Assembly (NCBI GenBank): GCA_938041955.1
Contig: CALISD010000010.1
Coordinates: forward strand, 1 to 64,000
From: an uncultured Granulosicoccaceae bacterium
GTDB lineage: Bacteria; Pseudomonadota; Gammaproteobacteria; Granulosicoccales; Granulosicoccaceae
Length of the DNA: 64,000 nt
Direction: 5' to 3'
Numbering within the stretch: position 1 is the first letter of the stretch; each line of letters starts with the position of its first letter. Both the position numbers and the translations under genes were made by a program. A model generated the notes under the pieces. The model was not told the DNA's origin and ran no database searches. It saw nothing but the letters and a program-made list of their open reading frames with translations. Positions 26,681-34,829 of this stretch are shown here, piece after piece.

Positions 26681-26702
26681 CACGATAGCGAATGCTATCG
26701 TG
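26681..26702. terminator. Perfect hairpin between convergent genes
   Basis: CACGATAGC (26681-26689) pairs with GCTATCGTG (26694-26702) around a GAAT loop. It sits between the idnD and TrpB2 3' ends. No clean T-run follows on either strand, so its role as a terminator is plausible but not certain. Confidence 0.45.
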
Positions 26703-26714
26703 AGCAGTTGATTA

Positions 26715-28085
26715 CTAACTTCCGGTTGCCACTGACGGCAAGCCGGCCAAAGCCATTGCCAACTCAGACTCATCATATGTCTGATTGGTTAGCTTACCGG
26801 CGAAGTAATCAGTGTAAGCCTGCATATCAAAATGACCGTGGCCGCACAGATTAAACAGGATAGTTTCACTCTTACCCTCTTCCTTGCAACGAAGCGCTTC
26901 AACAATTGCACCGCGCACTGCATGCGTGGCCTCCGGTGCCGGAATAATACTCTCGGTCCTGCCAAACAGTACGCCGGCCTCAAAGCATTCAAGTTGTTGG
27001 AGCGCGTGTGCTTCAATTAACCCTAGCTCATGAATATGACTGACAATTGGCGCCATACCATGATAACGCAAGCCACCGGCATGAAACCCCGAAGGTACAA
27101 AGCTGGCACCCAGGGTATGCATTTTAACTAACGGTGTCATTTGTCCGGTGTCACCAAAATCATAAGCGTACCGACCACGTGTTAGTGACGGACAAGCCGC
27201 GGGCTCGACAGCCACCAGTCGAACATTGTGACCACCGCGAAGCTTTTCACCAAGAAACGGTAATGCTATACCGGCAAAGTTACTGCCCCCACCGGAACAA
27301 CCCACCACGACATCCGGGTAGTCACCCGCCATATCCATCTGACGCATAGCCTCTTGACCGATAATCGTCTGATGCATCAACACATGATTTAAAACACTAC
27401 CCAGTGCGTACTTGGTATCGTCATTAGTGGCAGCAACTTCTACCGCTTCACTAATGGCGATTCCTAAACTACCGGTACTGTCAGGCGTTTCAGCCAGAAT
27501 GGCTCGACCCGCATTGGTTTCATTACTTGGGCTGGCTATACATGTTGCACCATACGTTTCCATCATGGCTTTACGATAGGGTTTCTGATCAAAACTCACT
27601 TTGACCATAAAGACTTTTACATCTATACCAAAAAGCCCTGCAGCATAGGCCAGTGAAGAACCCCACTGGCCGGCACCGGTTTCGGTTGCGATCTTTTTGA
27701 TACCTTCATTCATGTTATAAAAAGCCTGCGGAACAGCGGTGTTCGGCTTATGACTTCCCGAAGGGCTCACGCCTTCATATTTGTAGTAAATTTTTGCCGG
27801 TGTATCGAGCGCTTTTTCCAATCGATGGGCACGGTAGAGCGGCGTAGGACGCCATTGTGTGTAGACGCTTCGAACCGGTTCCGGAATATCAATCTCACGC
27901 TCCTGGCTGACCTCCTGCATGATCAGCTCCATAGGGAACAACGGCGCTAAATCATCAGGACCGATCGGCTGACCAGTACCGGGATGTAACACAGCAGGAA
28001 GCGGCTCTGGTAGATCTGCTTGTATGTTGTACCAGGACTTCGGGATGTCTTTTTCAGTTAACAGAAATTTGGTTTGGTCAGTCAC
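26715..28085 (-). CDS. trpB2: TrpB-like PLP enzyme (TrpB2 class tryptophan synthase beta)
   Basis: The 456-residue protein is longer than TrpB1 (about 400) and has the TrpB2 N-terminal extension (YNIQADLPEPLPAVLHPGTG). The PLP lysine lies in GSHKPNTA near residue 112. GAGQWGSSLAYAAGLFG and the phosphate-binding GCSGGGSNFAG are visible, and FNLCGHGHFDM follows near the end. TrpB2 enzymes make tryptophan from indole and serine, often without TrpA. No trpA or other trp gene is adjacent, so an indole-salvage role is inferred. ATG 28085 matches family starts. It is transcribed alone. Confidence 0.9.
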   Translation of the reverse strand: MTDQTKFLLTEKDIPKSWYNIQADLPEPLPAVLHPGTGQPIGPDDLAPLFPMELIMQEVSQEREIDIPEPVRSVYTQWRPTPLYRAHRLEKALDTPAKIYYKYEGVSPSGSHKPNTAVPQAFYNMNEGIKKIATETGAGQWGSSLAYAAGLFGIDVKVFMVKVSFDQKPYRKAMMETYGATCIASPSNETNAGRAILAETPDSTGSLGIAISEAVEVAATNDDTKYALGSVLNHVLMHQTIIGQEAMRQMDMAGDYPDVVVGCSGGGSNFAGIALPFLGEKLRGGHNVRLVAVEPAACPSLTRGRYAYDFGDTGQMTPLVKMHTLGASFVPSGFHAGGLRYHGMAPIVSHIHELGLIEAHALQQLECFEAGVLFGRTESIIPAPEATHAVRGAIVEALRCKEEGKSETILFNLCGHGHFDMQAYTDYFAGKLTNQTYDESELAMALAGLPSVATGS

Positions 28086-28593
28086 GTTGTTCCTCCAGCT
28101 AATGATTGCCTTTGATGGTATCGCTATTGGCTGTGACTTTCCATTCAGGAATGGATTCTCTTTTATGAGTGTTGAAGCTGAGTGGGCACTTTACCAGCCC
28201 CCCCTGAGGGAAGCCCGAAATGCCTGCACGACCCAATTTAGTACCTTAAGTCGTTTTCTCTACGGCAGGCCTGGAGGTACACACAAAACTGCACGACTGA
28301 TACCCTGCAACTTTGCACTGCATCTATTGTTACTTTTCACAGTTACAAAAATTGACCTGGTACCACGCTCACGCTGGTGGCGTTTCCGCCGGACTCTTCT
28401 AGCGGCAGGCAAATGAAGCGCAATGCGACCCCGGTAGTGCCAGAGCATTCGCGTGCCGCTTTAGACCAAAGCGGCTCTCCGCGCCGGTATCTCATCAAAG
28501 CTTCCAGTAATTTTGTCTTTGAACGCCCAATGCATATGGCGCAGAAAACCTTACACTCAAGCAAGTCATGACCAAGACTCAACATCAATTCGG
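28086..28593. other. 508-base gap between trpB2 and argS
   Basis: I find no convincing gene here. Short open frames on both strands lack family features or ribosome sites. A perfect hairpin, GCCGCTTT-AGACC-AAAGCGGC, lies near 28454-28474. None of the three repeat families is present. Confidence 0.4.
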
Positions 28594-30558
28594 TTAAATT
28601 CTCTCTAGAGATTCAATTCCTAAAAGTCCCAAACCACAAGTGAGTGTTCTTGAGGTAAGCCCACACAACTGCAAACGGCTGCGCTGCAACTCAACGGACG
28701 ATGCATCACGCACAGAGCACTGATCAAAGAAGCGCGCAAATACCTGTGCAAGATCAAACAGGTAGTTACACAGTAAATTGGGTTTGTACTCAACAAGTAC
28801 CTCATCAATCGTTTCATCAAAACGCAGCAGTTGCATAGCAAGCTGTCTTTCCACCGTTTCGGTGAACACTATGTCATCTGCTGTGTTGCGGAGACTGGCG
28901 GCATCTGTATCGAGCTTGCTTAATATACCGTGCACGCGCGCATTGGCATACTGCAGATAAGTGGCTGTATTTCCCTTCAGAGCAAGCATTTTATCGTAGC
29001 TGAACTTGTAGTCTGAGGTTCTGTTCTGCGATAAATCAGCATACTTCAATGCACCTAAGCCGACCACCCTGCCAATTTCATGCTGCCGGCTTTCTTCCAG
29101 ATTCGGGTTCTGCTCTATCGCTACCGCGAGCGCACGGCTCTCGGCTTCGTCCAGCAAGCCTTCAAGCCCGACAGTATCTCCGGCGCGGGTTTTAAACGGT
29201 TTACCATCATCACCCATTACAGTACCAAAGCTCACATGGGTCATTTCTACTTCGTTATAACCCCACAGCCTGGATGCTGCAAACAGCTTTTCAAAGTGAT
29301 CATGCTGCCGATGATCTACGACATACAGCATACTGTCTGCCTGCCACTCTTCTACCCTGTGTTTAATCGTTGCAAGGTCGGTGGTGGGATATAAAAATGC
29401 ACCATCTTTCTTGCGAATGATCATCGGGGCTTCAAAGCCTTTAAGAAACACACACATCGCACCATCACTTTCAGTGGCAAGGCCGTTACTGGTGAGTTCA
29501 TCGACTATGCTGGCGAGTTGATCCTGATAATAACTCTCACCCAATATGAAATCGAATTTTACACCCAGCCGATCATAAATACGTTGTATGTCCTGCAAAC
29601 AAAAAGGCAGGAACTTATCCCATAGATCTCTGTTTTCTTTATCCCCCTCATGAAGCTTTGCTGTCTCGGCCAGCACCTCGCGCTCAACACTCGAATGTTC
29701 AAGAGCCACCGTTGCGAGTTCAGGATCACAGCCTTCAACGGTATTCCGAAAATCCGCAATTGCCTCTTCCTGCGATGCGATTTTTTCCTTGAGTCGCTGT
29801 ATATCTTTTTTCTGTTGCTTCAGTTTGCCTTTATTGTCGCCGTGATCCTGCGCTTGTACTTTTTCCAACGCCTCAATTTGCTTTTGCTTTAACTCAGTGG
29901 CTTCAGGTAATTTACGACCGGCAGCATGAAAATCCATTATCACGCGAACGTACTTATATAATCTGCTGAGCTCTTGAACCGGGTTTTTCTCATAGGCCGC
30001 CTGATCAACAAAATTTTTATAACCGTAGATGATCATGCCAAACTGCGTACCCCAGTCACCCAGATGGTTATCTGTGATCACCTTGTGACCGATGAAGCGG
30101 TGAATGTTGGCTAACGCATCACCAATAACTGTTGATCTGATGTGCCCAACGTGCATCGGCTTGGCGACATTCGGCGACGATAAATCGATGACAACCGTTC
30201 GAGGCTCAGTGACTTGCTCTACCCCGAGGCGATCATCTGAGATTGCGCTCGACAAACATTTTTTGATCCAGTTGTCATTTATGGTCAGATTGATAAAACC
30301 CGGACCTGCGAGCTCAGTCCTGGCACATAAGTCATCCAGCTTGACCTGCTGTAGCAAACCCGCCGCAATGTCTCTGGGCGCGGTGCCGAGCTTTTTACCC
30401 AACGCCATTGCGCAGTTAACCTGGTAGTCGCCAAATTTGTCGTCTTGCGTGGGGCGAACCATGGCCAGCAGGGAATCGATTTGTGCTGTATCAGCGTTCT
30501 CTAGCAACGCTTCCAGCGCAGGTTTGAATCGCGCTTTAATTTCACTCAACAGTTTCAT
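28594..30558 (-). CDS. argS: Arginine--tRNA ligase with a coiled-coil insertion
   Basis: This is a class I aminoacyl-tRNA synthetase charging tRNA-Arg. The N-terminal additional domain, the signature SSPNVAKPMHVGH (HVGH at 136-139) and GDWGTQFGMI follow the family order. The C-terminal anticodon domain ends with GLGLLGIESLERI. It is 654 residues against about 560-590 for typical ArgS. The excess lies mainly at about 220-310, which includes a charged, Gln/Lys/Glu-rich coiled-coil stretch (KGKLKQQKKDIQRLKEKIAS) inside the catalytic domain. Similar insertions occur in one subgroup of bacterial ArgS, as I recall. ATG 30558 gives the normal N-terminus. It is transcribed alone. Confidence 0.95.
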   Translation of the reverse strand: MKLLSEIKARFKPALEALLENADTAQIDSLLAMVRPTQDDKFGDYQVNCAMALGKKLGTAPRDIAAGLLQQVKLDDLCARTELAGPGFINLTINDNWIKKCLSSAISDDRLGVEQVTEPRTVVIDLSSPNVAKPMHVGHIRSTVIGDALANIHRFIGHKVITDNHLGDWGTQFGMIIYGYKNFVDQAAYEKNPVQELSRLYKYVRVIMDFHAAGRKLPEATELKQKQIEALEKVQAQDHGDNKGKLKQQKKDIQRLKEKIASQEEAIADFRNTVEGCDPELATVALEHSSVEREVLAETAKLHEGDKENRDLWDKFLPFCLQDIQRIYDRLGVKFDFILGESYYQDQLASIVDELTSNGLATESDGAMCVFLKGFEAPMIIRKKDGAFLYPTTDLATIKHRVEEWQADSMLYVVDHRQHDHFEKLFAASRLWGYNEVEMTHVSFGTVMGDDGKPFKTRAGDTVGLEGLLDEAESRALAVAIEQNPNLEESRQHEIGRVVGLGALKYADLSQNRTSDYKFSYDKMLALKGNTATYLQYANARVHGILSKLDTDAASLRNTADDIVFTETVERQLAMQLLRFDETIDEVLVEYKPNLLCNYLFDLAQVFARFFDQCSVRDASSVELQRSRLQLCGLTSRTLTCGLGLLGIESLERI

Positions 30559-30785
30559 CGACGAGGGCTTACCGTTTATTTTGATAGTCAGTCAATTGTA
30601 ATTGATATTGCCCGGAAGTCTTCATTTTCATCATCGAACAGTTTCGGCGGACAATCGAATGCATCGGCAACTCGTGGCCATAGAGAGTGTTTTTGCTAAA
30701 GCATGACAAAAATGTGCCGATAGCCTGTGCTTCAATTGCGGAGAACACCGCATAATTGCAATAACCGACGAAGATCGAGTAAATC

Positions 30786-31616
30786 ATGAAGGCACGGGCC
30801 AGTCTCTTCAAATGCATTGCCGTATGCGTACTAACGCTTTCGTGCAGTTCATTCAGTATCTCAGCTGAGCGCGGACTCCCTGAGCAATTTAATCTGATCA
30901 AGCAATCTGTATTGGAAACCGTTTCTGACTCTCAAAGGATGGGGGCAGCGACTACTTATCGCTTGCTTACTGAAAACCTTACCGCATTCAGAGCGCTGAG
31001 CGCACGGGTACAGCAAGCGCCTCACATGGATGACGTCATCGAAGAACTGGCCACCGAACTTGACGCCATTGCCGGTAACTTCGAACGGGCTGCCAAACTG
31101 CGAGTCGAGTACGCTCGCAACACGCAGGAGAGCCGCGCCGACATGGCGAACCGTCAGCGCGAGACACAGGCTGCAATTGCCGCAATTGATCGCCGCATGC
31201 AACACGCCGAGCAGGAAATGCGGCAGGCACAGCTAAACACTGCCAGCACGCCACTCGGGCGAGACAAGAACCGGATCATCGTTAGCTCCAACCAGAGTGT
31301 CTTGAATTCATTGTCAGCACAAAAACAGATCTGGGTTAAATTCGCTGATTCGCAATCTCGACTGATGTCTACGTTTACCGCCAGTACCGAGCGGGTAGAT
31401 TTCGTGTTGTTCGTACTGCAAAAAAATGCACAGGTCTATCGGGAGGCTGCTAATACAGCACAACTGCGTCGCAATGTACGACTGGCGCTGCAAGATTTAC
31501 AGGCACTAGGTGCGATAGAAAACTCGCTCATCGACCTGGCTGCCAGTTGGCGCGAAGTAGATGCCATTGTCAATGAAATCGGACGAGAAGAGTTCGCAAC
31601 ATATGCAGCAAACTAA
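30786..31616 (+). CDS. Periplasmic coiled-coil protein of unknown function
   Basis: I do not recognise the family. The 276-residue product has a signal peptide (about residues 1-27, ending SISA) and an almost wholly helical mature part. A Gln/Arg/Glu-rich coiled coil runs at about 105-150, with further helices up to 265. It contains no obvious catalytic motif. Its stop overlaps the next small gene by 14 bases, so the two are translationally coupled and probably work together at the inner-membrane/periplasm boundary. ATG 30786 starts the signal peptide and is the only reasonable start. Confidence 0.72.
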   Translation: MKARASLFKCIAVCVLTLSCSSFSISAERGLPEQFNLIKQSVLETVSDSQRMGAATTYRLLTENLTAFRALSARVQQAPHMDDVIEELATELDAIAGNFERAAKLRVEYARNTQESRADMANRQRETQAAIAAIDRRMQHAEQEMRQAQLNTASTPLGRDKNRIIVSSNQSVLNSLSAQKQIWVKFADSQSRLMSTFTASTERVDFVLFVLQKNAQVYREAANTAQLRRNVRLALQDLQALGAIENSLIDLAASWREVDAIVNEIGREEFATYAAN

Positions 31617-31839
31617 AAACAAAGCCGCCCGTCGCGGCGTCACCTGCCTGGCATTGGCGGCTATCGCCATCTGCGTCGCAGGCATGCATCACCAACGCAA
31701 GCAAAGTGATGCTTCGGTTGATTGGCAGCAAGTCAGTACCGCATTGATGGAAGTGGAAAACGCCAAACGCGACCTTCACAATTCTCTGCAACAGCGTATT
31801 GTCAAAGAGCAGCAAACCGCCAGTCTGCGTCAACAATAG
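31603..31839 (+). CDS. Small single-pass membrane protein, coupled to the coiled-coil gene
   Basis: The protein of about 78 residues begins at ATG 31603, inside the end of the preceding gene. A basic N-terminus (QQTKNKAARRG) precedes one membrane helix (about residues 12-27), followed by a short helical, charged tail rich in Gln and Glu that could form a coiled coil. The frame is open upstream to 31561, but those residues are coded within the previous gene. No family is recognised. The 14-base overlap and matching coiled-coil character suggest a two-protein complex with the upstream product. Confidence 0.6.
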   Translation: MQQTKNKAARRGVTCLALAAIAICVAGMHHQRKQSDASVDWQQVSTALMEVENAKRDLHNSLQQRIVKEQQTASLRQQ

Positions 31840-31920
31840 CAACACCTCGGTCTTTTTCACCCATTTTGGCTTGGCTATTGATAGGCTTACTCCTTTGACC
31901 TGCCACAGCCTTACAAAAGA

Positions 31921-33090
31921 ATGGGAATACACTGGTTTTCCAAAAAGAAAAATGACGATCCTCAAACCCTGGGTCTGATACTGCCTGGCGGTGGTGCACG
32001 CACAGCCTACCAGGCTGGTGTGCTGAAGGTTGTCGAAGAATTACTACCATCAAAATCCCCATCGCCATTTCCTGTGGTTACCGGCACTTCTGCCGGCTCA
32101 CTCAATGCGGGGCTTGTTGCCAGCCGCTCTGTTGACTTCAGTGACGGTATGGAGCGGCTGCTGGGCATGTGGGAAAATCTGCAGATGGATATGGTGGTCC
32201 GCACTGATTCCAAGGCAGCTGCCAAAACCGGGGCCCGCTGGATTTGGTCGTTCGCGAGTGGCGGCGCCGGCAACTCGCAGCCCGATTCTCTGCTGGACAA
32301 CACCCCGTTGCGTTCACTGCTTGAAAATCATGTCAATCTGGCGCGCATGCGCCAATGCATTCATAGCGGGCACTTACGCGCGCTAGGTGTCACAGCGTCG
32401 TCCTATGCCCGTGGTGCTTCTTTGACCTACTACGAGGGTCACGAAGATATCAACCCCTGGGAACGCACAAGACGCTATGGTATTCCCGCCCGTTTACGGG
32501 TTGATCACTTTATGGCCTCCATTGGCATTCCCGTGGTATTCCCAGCGATAAAAATTGGCAATGAATACCACGGTGACGGGTCCATGCGGGAATCTGCGCC
32601 TTTGAGCCCGGCGCTACACCTCGGAGCTGACAAACTGTTAATCATTAGTGTTCGAAATCCACAGACCGAATACAACCCGGCTGAGTACACACCCAGATAT
32701 CCAAATCTTGGCTTCGTCGCAGGCTATATGTTTGACACATTATTCATGGATCGTCTCGACTCAGACATCGAACGCCTTAACCGCATTAACTTTGCGCTGT
32801 CGAAGACCAAACAACCCAGCTTTAAACACAACGACACCATGCTAAGACCGGTTGAGTTTTTAGTGATATCACCCAGCGTAGATATTCGCGACATCGTCGC
32901 CAAACACATGAAGCGATTCCCTCGCTCCATGCGTGTACTGCTCAGCGGTGTCGGCGCCATGGCCAAAGAAGGCAGACCGCTCACCAGTTATCTGCTGTTT
33001 GACTCAGCCTTTGCCCGCGACTTGATCGAGCTTGGCTACAAGGACGGATATGCACAAAAAGATAAGCTGCAGGAACTGCTGGGTATCTAG
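31921..33090 (+). CDS. Patatin-like phospholipase
   Basis: The 389-residue protein carries the patatin set: oxyanion motif PGGGARTAYQAG at 22-33, the nucleophile elbow GTSAG at 55-59 with Ser57, and the catalytic aspartate in HGDGSMRES (DGS in place of the commoner DGG/A). It has no signal peptide, so it is a cytoplasmic or secreted-by-other-means lipid acyl hydrolase. The C-terminal part (from about 250) includes SPSVDIRDIVAKHMKRFPRSMR, typical of the bacterial DUF3336-less patatins. ATG 31921 lies 81 bases after the small membrane protein gene, so co-transcription is possible. Confidence 0.87.
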   Translation: MGIHWFSKKKNDDPQTLGLILPGGGARTAYQAGVLKVVEELLPSKSPSPFPVVTGTSAGSLNAGLVASRSVDFSDGMERLLGMWENLQMDMVVRTDSKAAAKTGARWIWSFASGGAGNSQPDSLLDNTPLRSLLENHVNLARMRQCIHSGHLRALGVTASSYARGASLTYYEGHEDINPWERTRRYGIPARLRVDHFMASIGIPVVFPAIKIGNEYHGDGSMRESAPLSPALHLGADKLLIISVRNPQTEYNPAEYTPRYPNLGFVAGYMFDTLFMDRLDSDIERLNRINFALSKTKQPSFKHNDTMLRPVEFLVISPSVDIRDIVAKHMKRFPRSMRVLLSGVGAMAKEGRPLTSYLLFDSAFARDLIELGYKDGYAQKDKLQELLGI

Positions 33091-33367
33091 CCAGCTGGCT
33101 TGCATCGGGGGTCTGGTTTCCTTTCCGCTCTGATAGGACAGCTGCATTGAGTATCAACACAGCCAGATCAATTGCCTCTGTAATAAGTGAAGTCAGGGAG
33201 TTGATCCTCGCATACGCGTCGGGCTTCCCCCGGGGCCTCTGTTCTTGCATGGGGCCAACACGAGTCAGCCAGTTAACAAGCCCCCGAAGCGCCAGTTTCC
33301 ACTTTACGCAGCAGTGTGACTGTGTTTCTATGCCCTCACATCCTCAAATCCATACTCGAGCGAAATT

Positions 33368-33847
33368 ATGACTGTAAAAGTGGGCGACACCGTTCCAGCC
33401 GGCACTCTGGCATTCCTGGGCGAAAACGGACCAGAATCAATCACAACCGACGAACTGTTCAACGGTAAAAAAGTGGTACTTTTTGCAGTTCCGGGCGCGT
33501 TCACCCCGACCTGCTCTGAAGCACACCTGCCAAGCTTTGTTGCCAACCACGACAAAATCACCGCAAAAGGGGTGGACCGGGTGGTGTGCGTGTCTGTGAA
33601 CGATCCCTTCGTGATGGGCGCCTGGGGGAAATCTCAAAATGCTGAAAACCTATTGATGGCCGCCGATGGCAGCGCTATGTGGATCAAAACACTCGGACTG
33701 GAACTCGATCTCGTCGAGCGCGGGCTCGGCATTCGGTCACAGCGTTTTTCCATGATCGTGGATGACGGAAAAATCACTCACCTGAATGTAGAAGACGGGC
33801 CCAAGTTTGAAGTCAGCTCTGCTGACAAGATTCTTGAACAGCTTTAA
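33368..33847 (+). CDS. Peroxiredoxin, Prx5-type
   Basis: The 159-residue thiol peroxidase reduces hydroperoxides. Peroxidatic Cys49 sits in PGAFTPTCSEAHLPSF, the Prx5 signature. A second cysteine occurs in VVCVSVND near residue 74, and the conserved Arg lies in RGLGIRSQRFSM. It is cytoplasmic, and the electron donor (glutathione/glutaredoxin or thioredoxin) is not indicated. The preceding gap 33091-33367 holds no gene that I can support. The DUF937 gene follows 45 bases later on the same strand. Confidence 0.93.
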   Translation: MTVKVGDTVPAGTLAFLGENGPESITTDELFNGKKVVLFAVPGAFTPTCSEAHLPSFVANHDKITAKGVDRVVCVSVNDPFVMGAWGKSQNAENLLMAADGSAMWIKTLGLELDLVERGLGIRSQRFSMIVDDGKITHLNVEDGPKFEVSSADKILEQL

Positions 33848-33892
33848 GCAATACATCTCATTTGGCAATGACCTGCCCCCGGGAATAGAACG

Positions 33893-34492
33893 ATGAATAT
33901 TTTAGAATCACTACTAGGTGACCAAAGCTCAAATGTGGTCAGCGAACTCGCAAAGCAACTGGGTGTTGGCGAAGACCAGGCGCGCAATGCTGCCGGTCAG
34001 CTAATCCCTGCCCTTACCCGCGGCTTGCGCAACAATGCCTCAACTGATACCGGCCTCTCCAGCCTTATCAACGCTCTACAAAAAGGCAATCACAACAACT
34101 ACCTGGACGATCTTTCGAGCCTGGGCCAAAACAGCACAGTTGAAGAAGGAAATTCTATCCTCGGCCATATATTCGGTAGCAAAGACGTGAGCCGTAACGT
34201 GGCTAACTACAGTGCCAACCAAGCCGGGTTGTCATCAACACTGATGAAGAAAGCACTTCCTATACTGGCGTCACTCGTCATGAGTGCGCTAAGTAAAAAG
34301 TTGCTAGGGAAAGGCAAGAAAAGTAGCGGTGGACTTTTTGGTGGCGGAAACAGCAACAACAGCGATGTTTTTGGAACTGGTATTGCGGCCAACCAAAACC
34401 GTGGAATGCTTGAGAGCTTTCTTGATGCCGACAAAGACGGCTCTATGTGGGACGACCTTCTCAGCATGGCTGTAAAAGTAGCGATGAAGTAA
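33893..34492 (+). CDS. DUF937 (YidB-like) protein
   Basis: The 199-residue protein resembles the DUF937 family. The N-terminal helical domain (MNILESLLGDQ, later IPALTRGLRNN) is followed by GNSILGHIFGSKDVSRNVANYSANQAGLSSTLMKKALPIL, the core family block. The C-terminal part is a Gly/Lys/Ser-rich linker and a final short helix (DGSMWDDLLSMAVKV). The family's function is not established. ATG 33893 follows a GGGAATAGAACG region and lies close to the peroxiredoxin stop, so the two may share a transcript. A family 2 repeat begins at the very base after the stop codon. Confidence 0.82.
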   Translation: MNILESLLGDQSSNVVSELAKQLGVGEDQARNAAGQLIPALTRGLRNNASTDTGLSSLINALQKGNHNNYLDDLSSLGQNSTVEEGNSILGHIFGSKDVSRNVANYSANQAGLSSTLMKKALPILASLVMSALSKKLLGKGKKSSGGLFGGGNSNNSDVFGTGIAANQNRGMLESFLDADKDGSMWDDLLSMAVKVAMK

Positions 34493-34660
34493 GGTAACTA
34501 TCCAGGGCACACCTGTCGCATCTATGGGCCTTGTCGTTCGTGACCTGGCCGGCCGCCTCGAAATACACCTGTATGTTGCGCGCGAACTCCTGCCCCATGG
34601 ATACGACGGGCCCACCCTGGAAAGCTACCCAAGACTGCAAAGGCAGTCGAAAAATTGAAT
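34493..34660 (+). repeat. Near-palindromic dispersed repeat, family 2, best copy 3
   Basis: The main element spans 34493-34629. The left arm GGTAACTATCCAGGG is matched by GGTAGCTTTCCAGGG read from the right end on the other strand. The pairing continues inward through the CATCTATGGG/CCCATGGATA region, with 27 of 36 positions paired. Directly after it lies a small perfect hairpin, GACTGC-AAAG-GCAGTC at 34633-34648, followed by GAAAAATTGAATT. Both parts recur together in copies 1 and 4, so they form one unit. It begins immediately after the DUF937 stop codon. Confidence 0.85.
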
Positions 34661-34747
34661 TTATTTCATTTTCTACTGAATAGTTACGAATTAAGTCGCT
34701 ATTAAATAAATCGTTACAAAAACTTGTACGATATACCGATGTATTTG

Positions 34748-34780
34748 AAAGGCCAACGCAATCTGCGATTGGCCTTTTTT
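34748..34780 (+). terminator. Rho-independent terminator
   Basis: AAAGGCCAA and TTGGCCTTT form the stem, with an inner CGCA/TGCG pairing, followed by a T-run. It is oriented to stop rightward transcription. It lies about 255 bases past the DUF937 stop and beyond the family 2 repeat, so the repeat would be part of the upstream transcript unless a separate small RNA starts in between. Confidence 0.8.
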
Positions 34781-34829
34781 TATCACTCACAAGCAATCGC
34801 CATTAACTAAAACGCCCCAACAACTTTAC

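Noticed and set aside
28343-28588. 81-residue minus-strand frame between trpB2 and argS
   Set aside because: Composition is not protein-like and no start signal or homologous motif is visible.
34493-34660. Family 2 repeat as an integron attC site
   Set aside because: The expected GTTRRRY and RYYYAAC core sites are not at the ends, no integrase is present, and copies are not between gene cassettes in one orientation.
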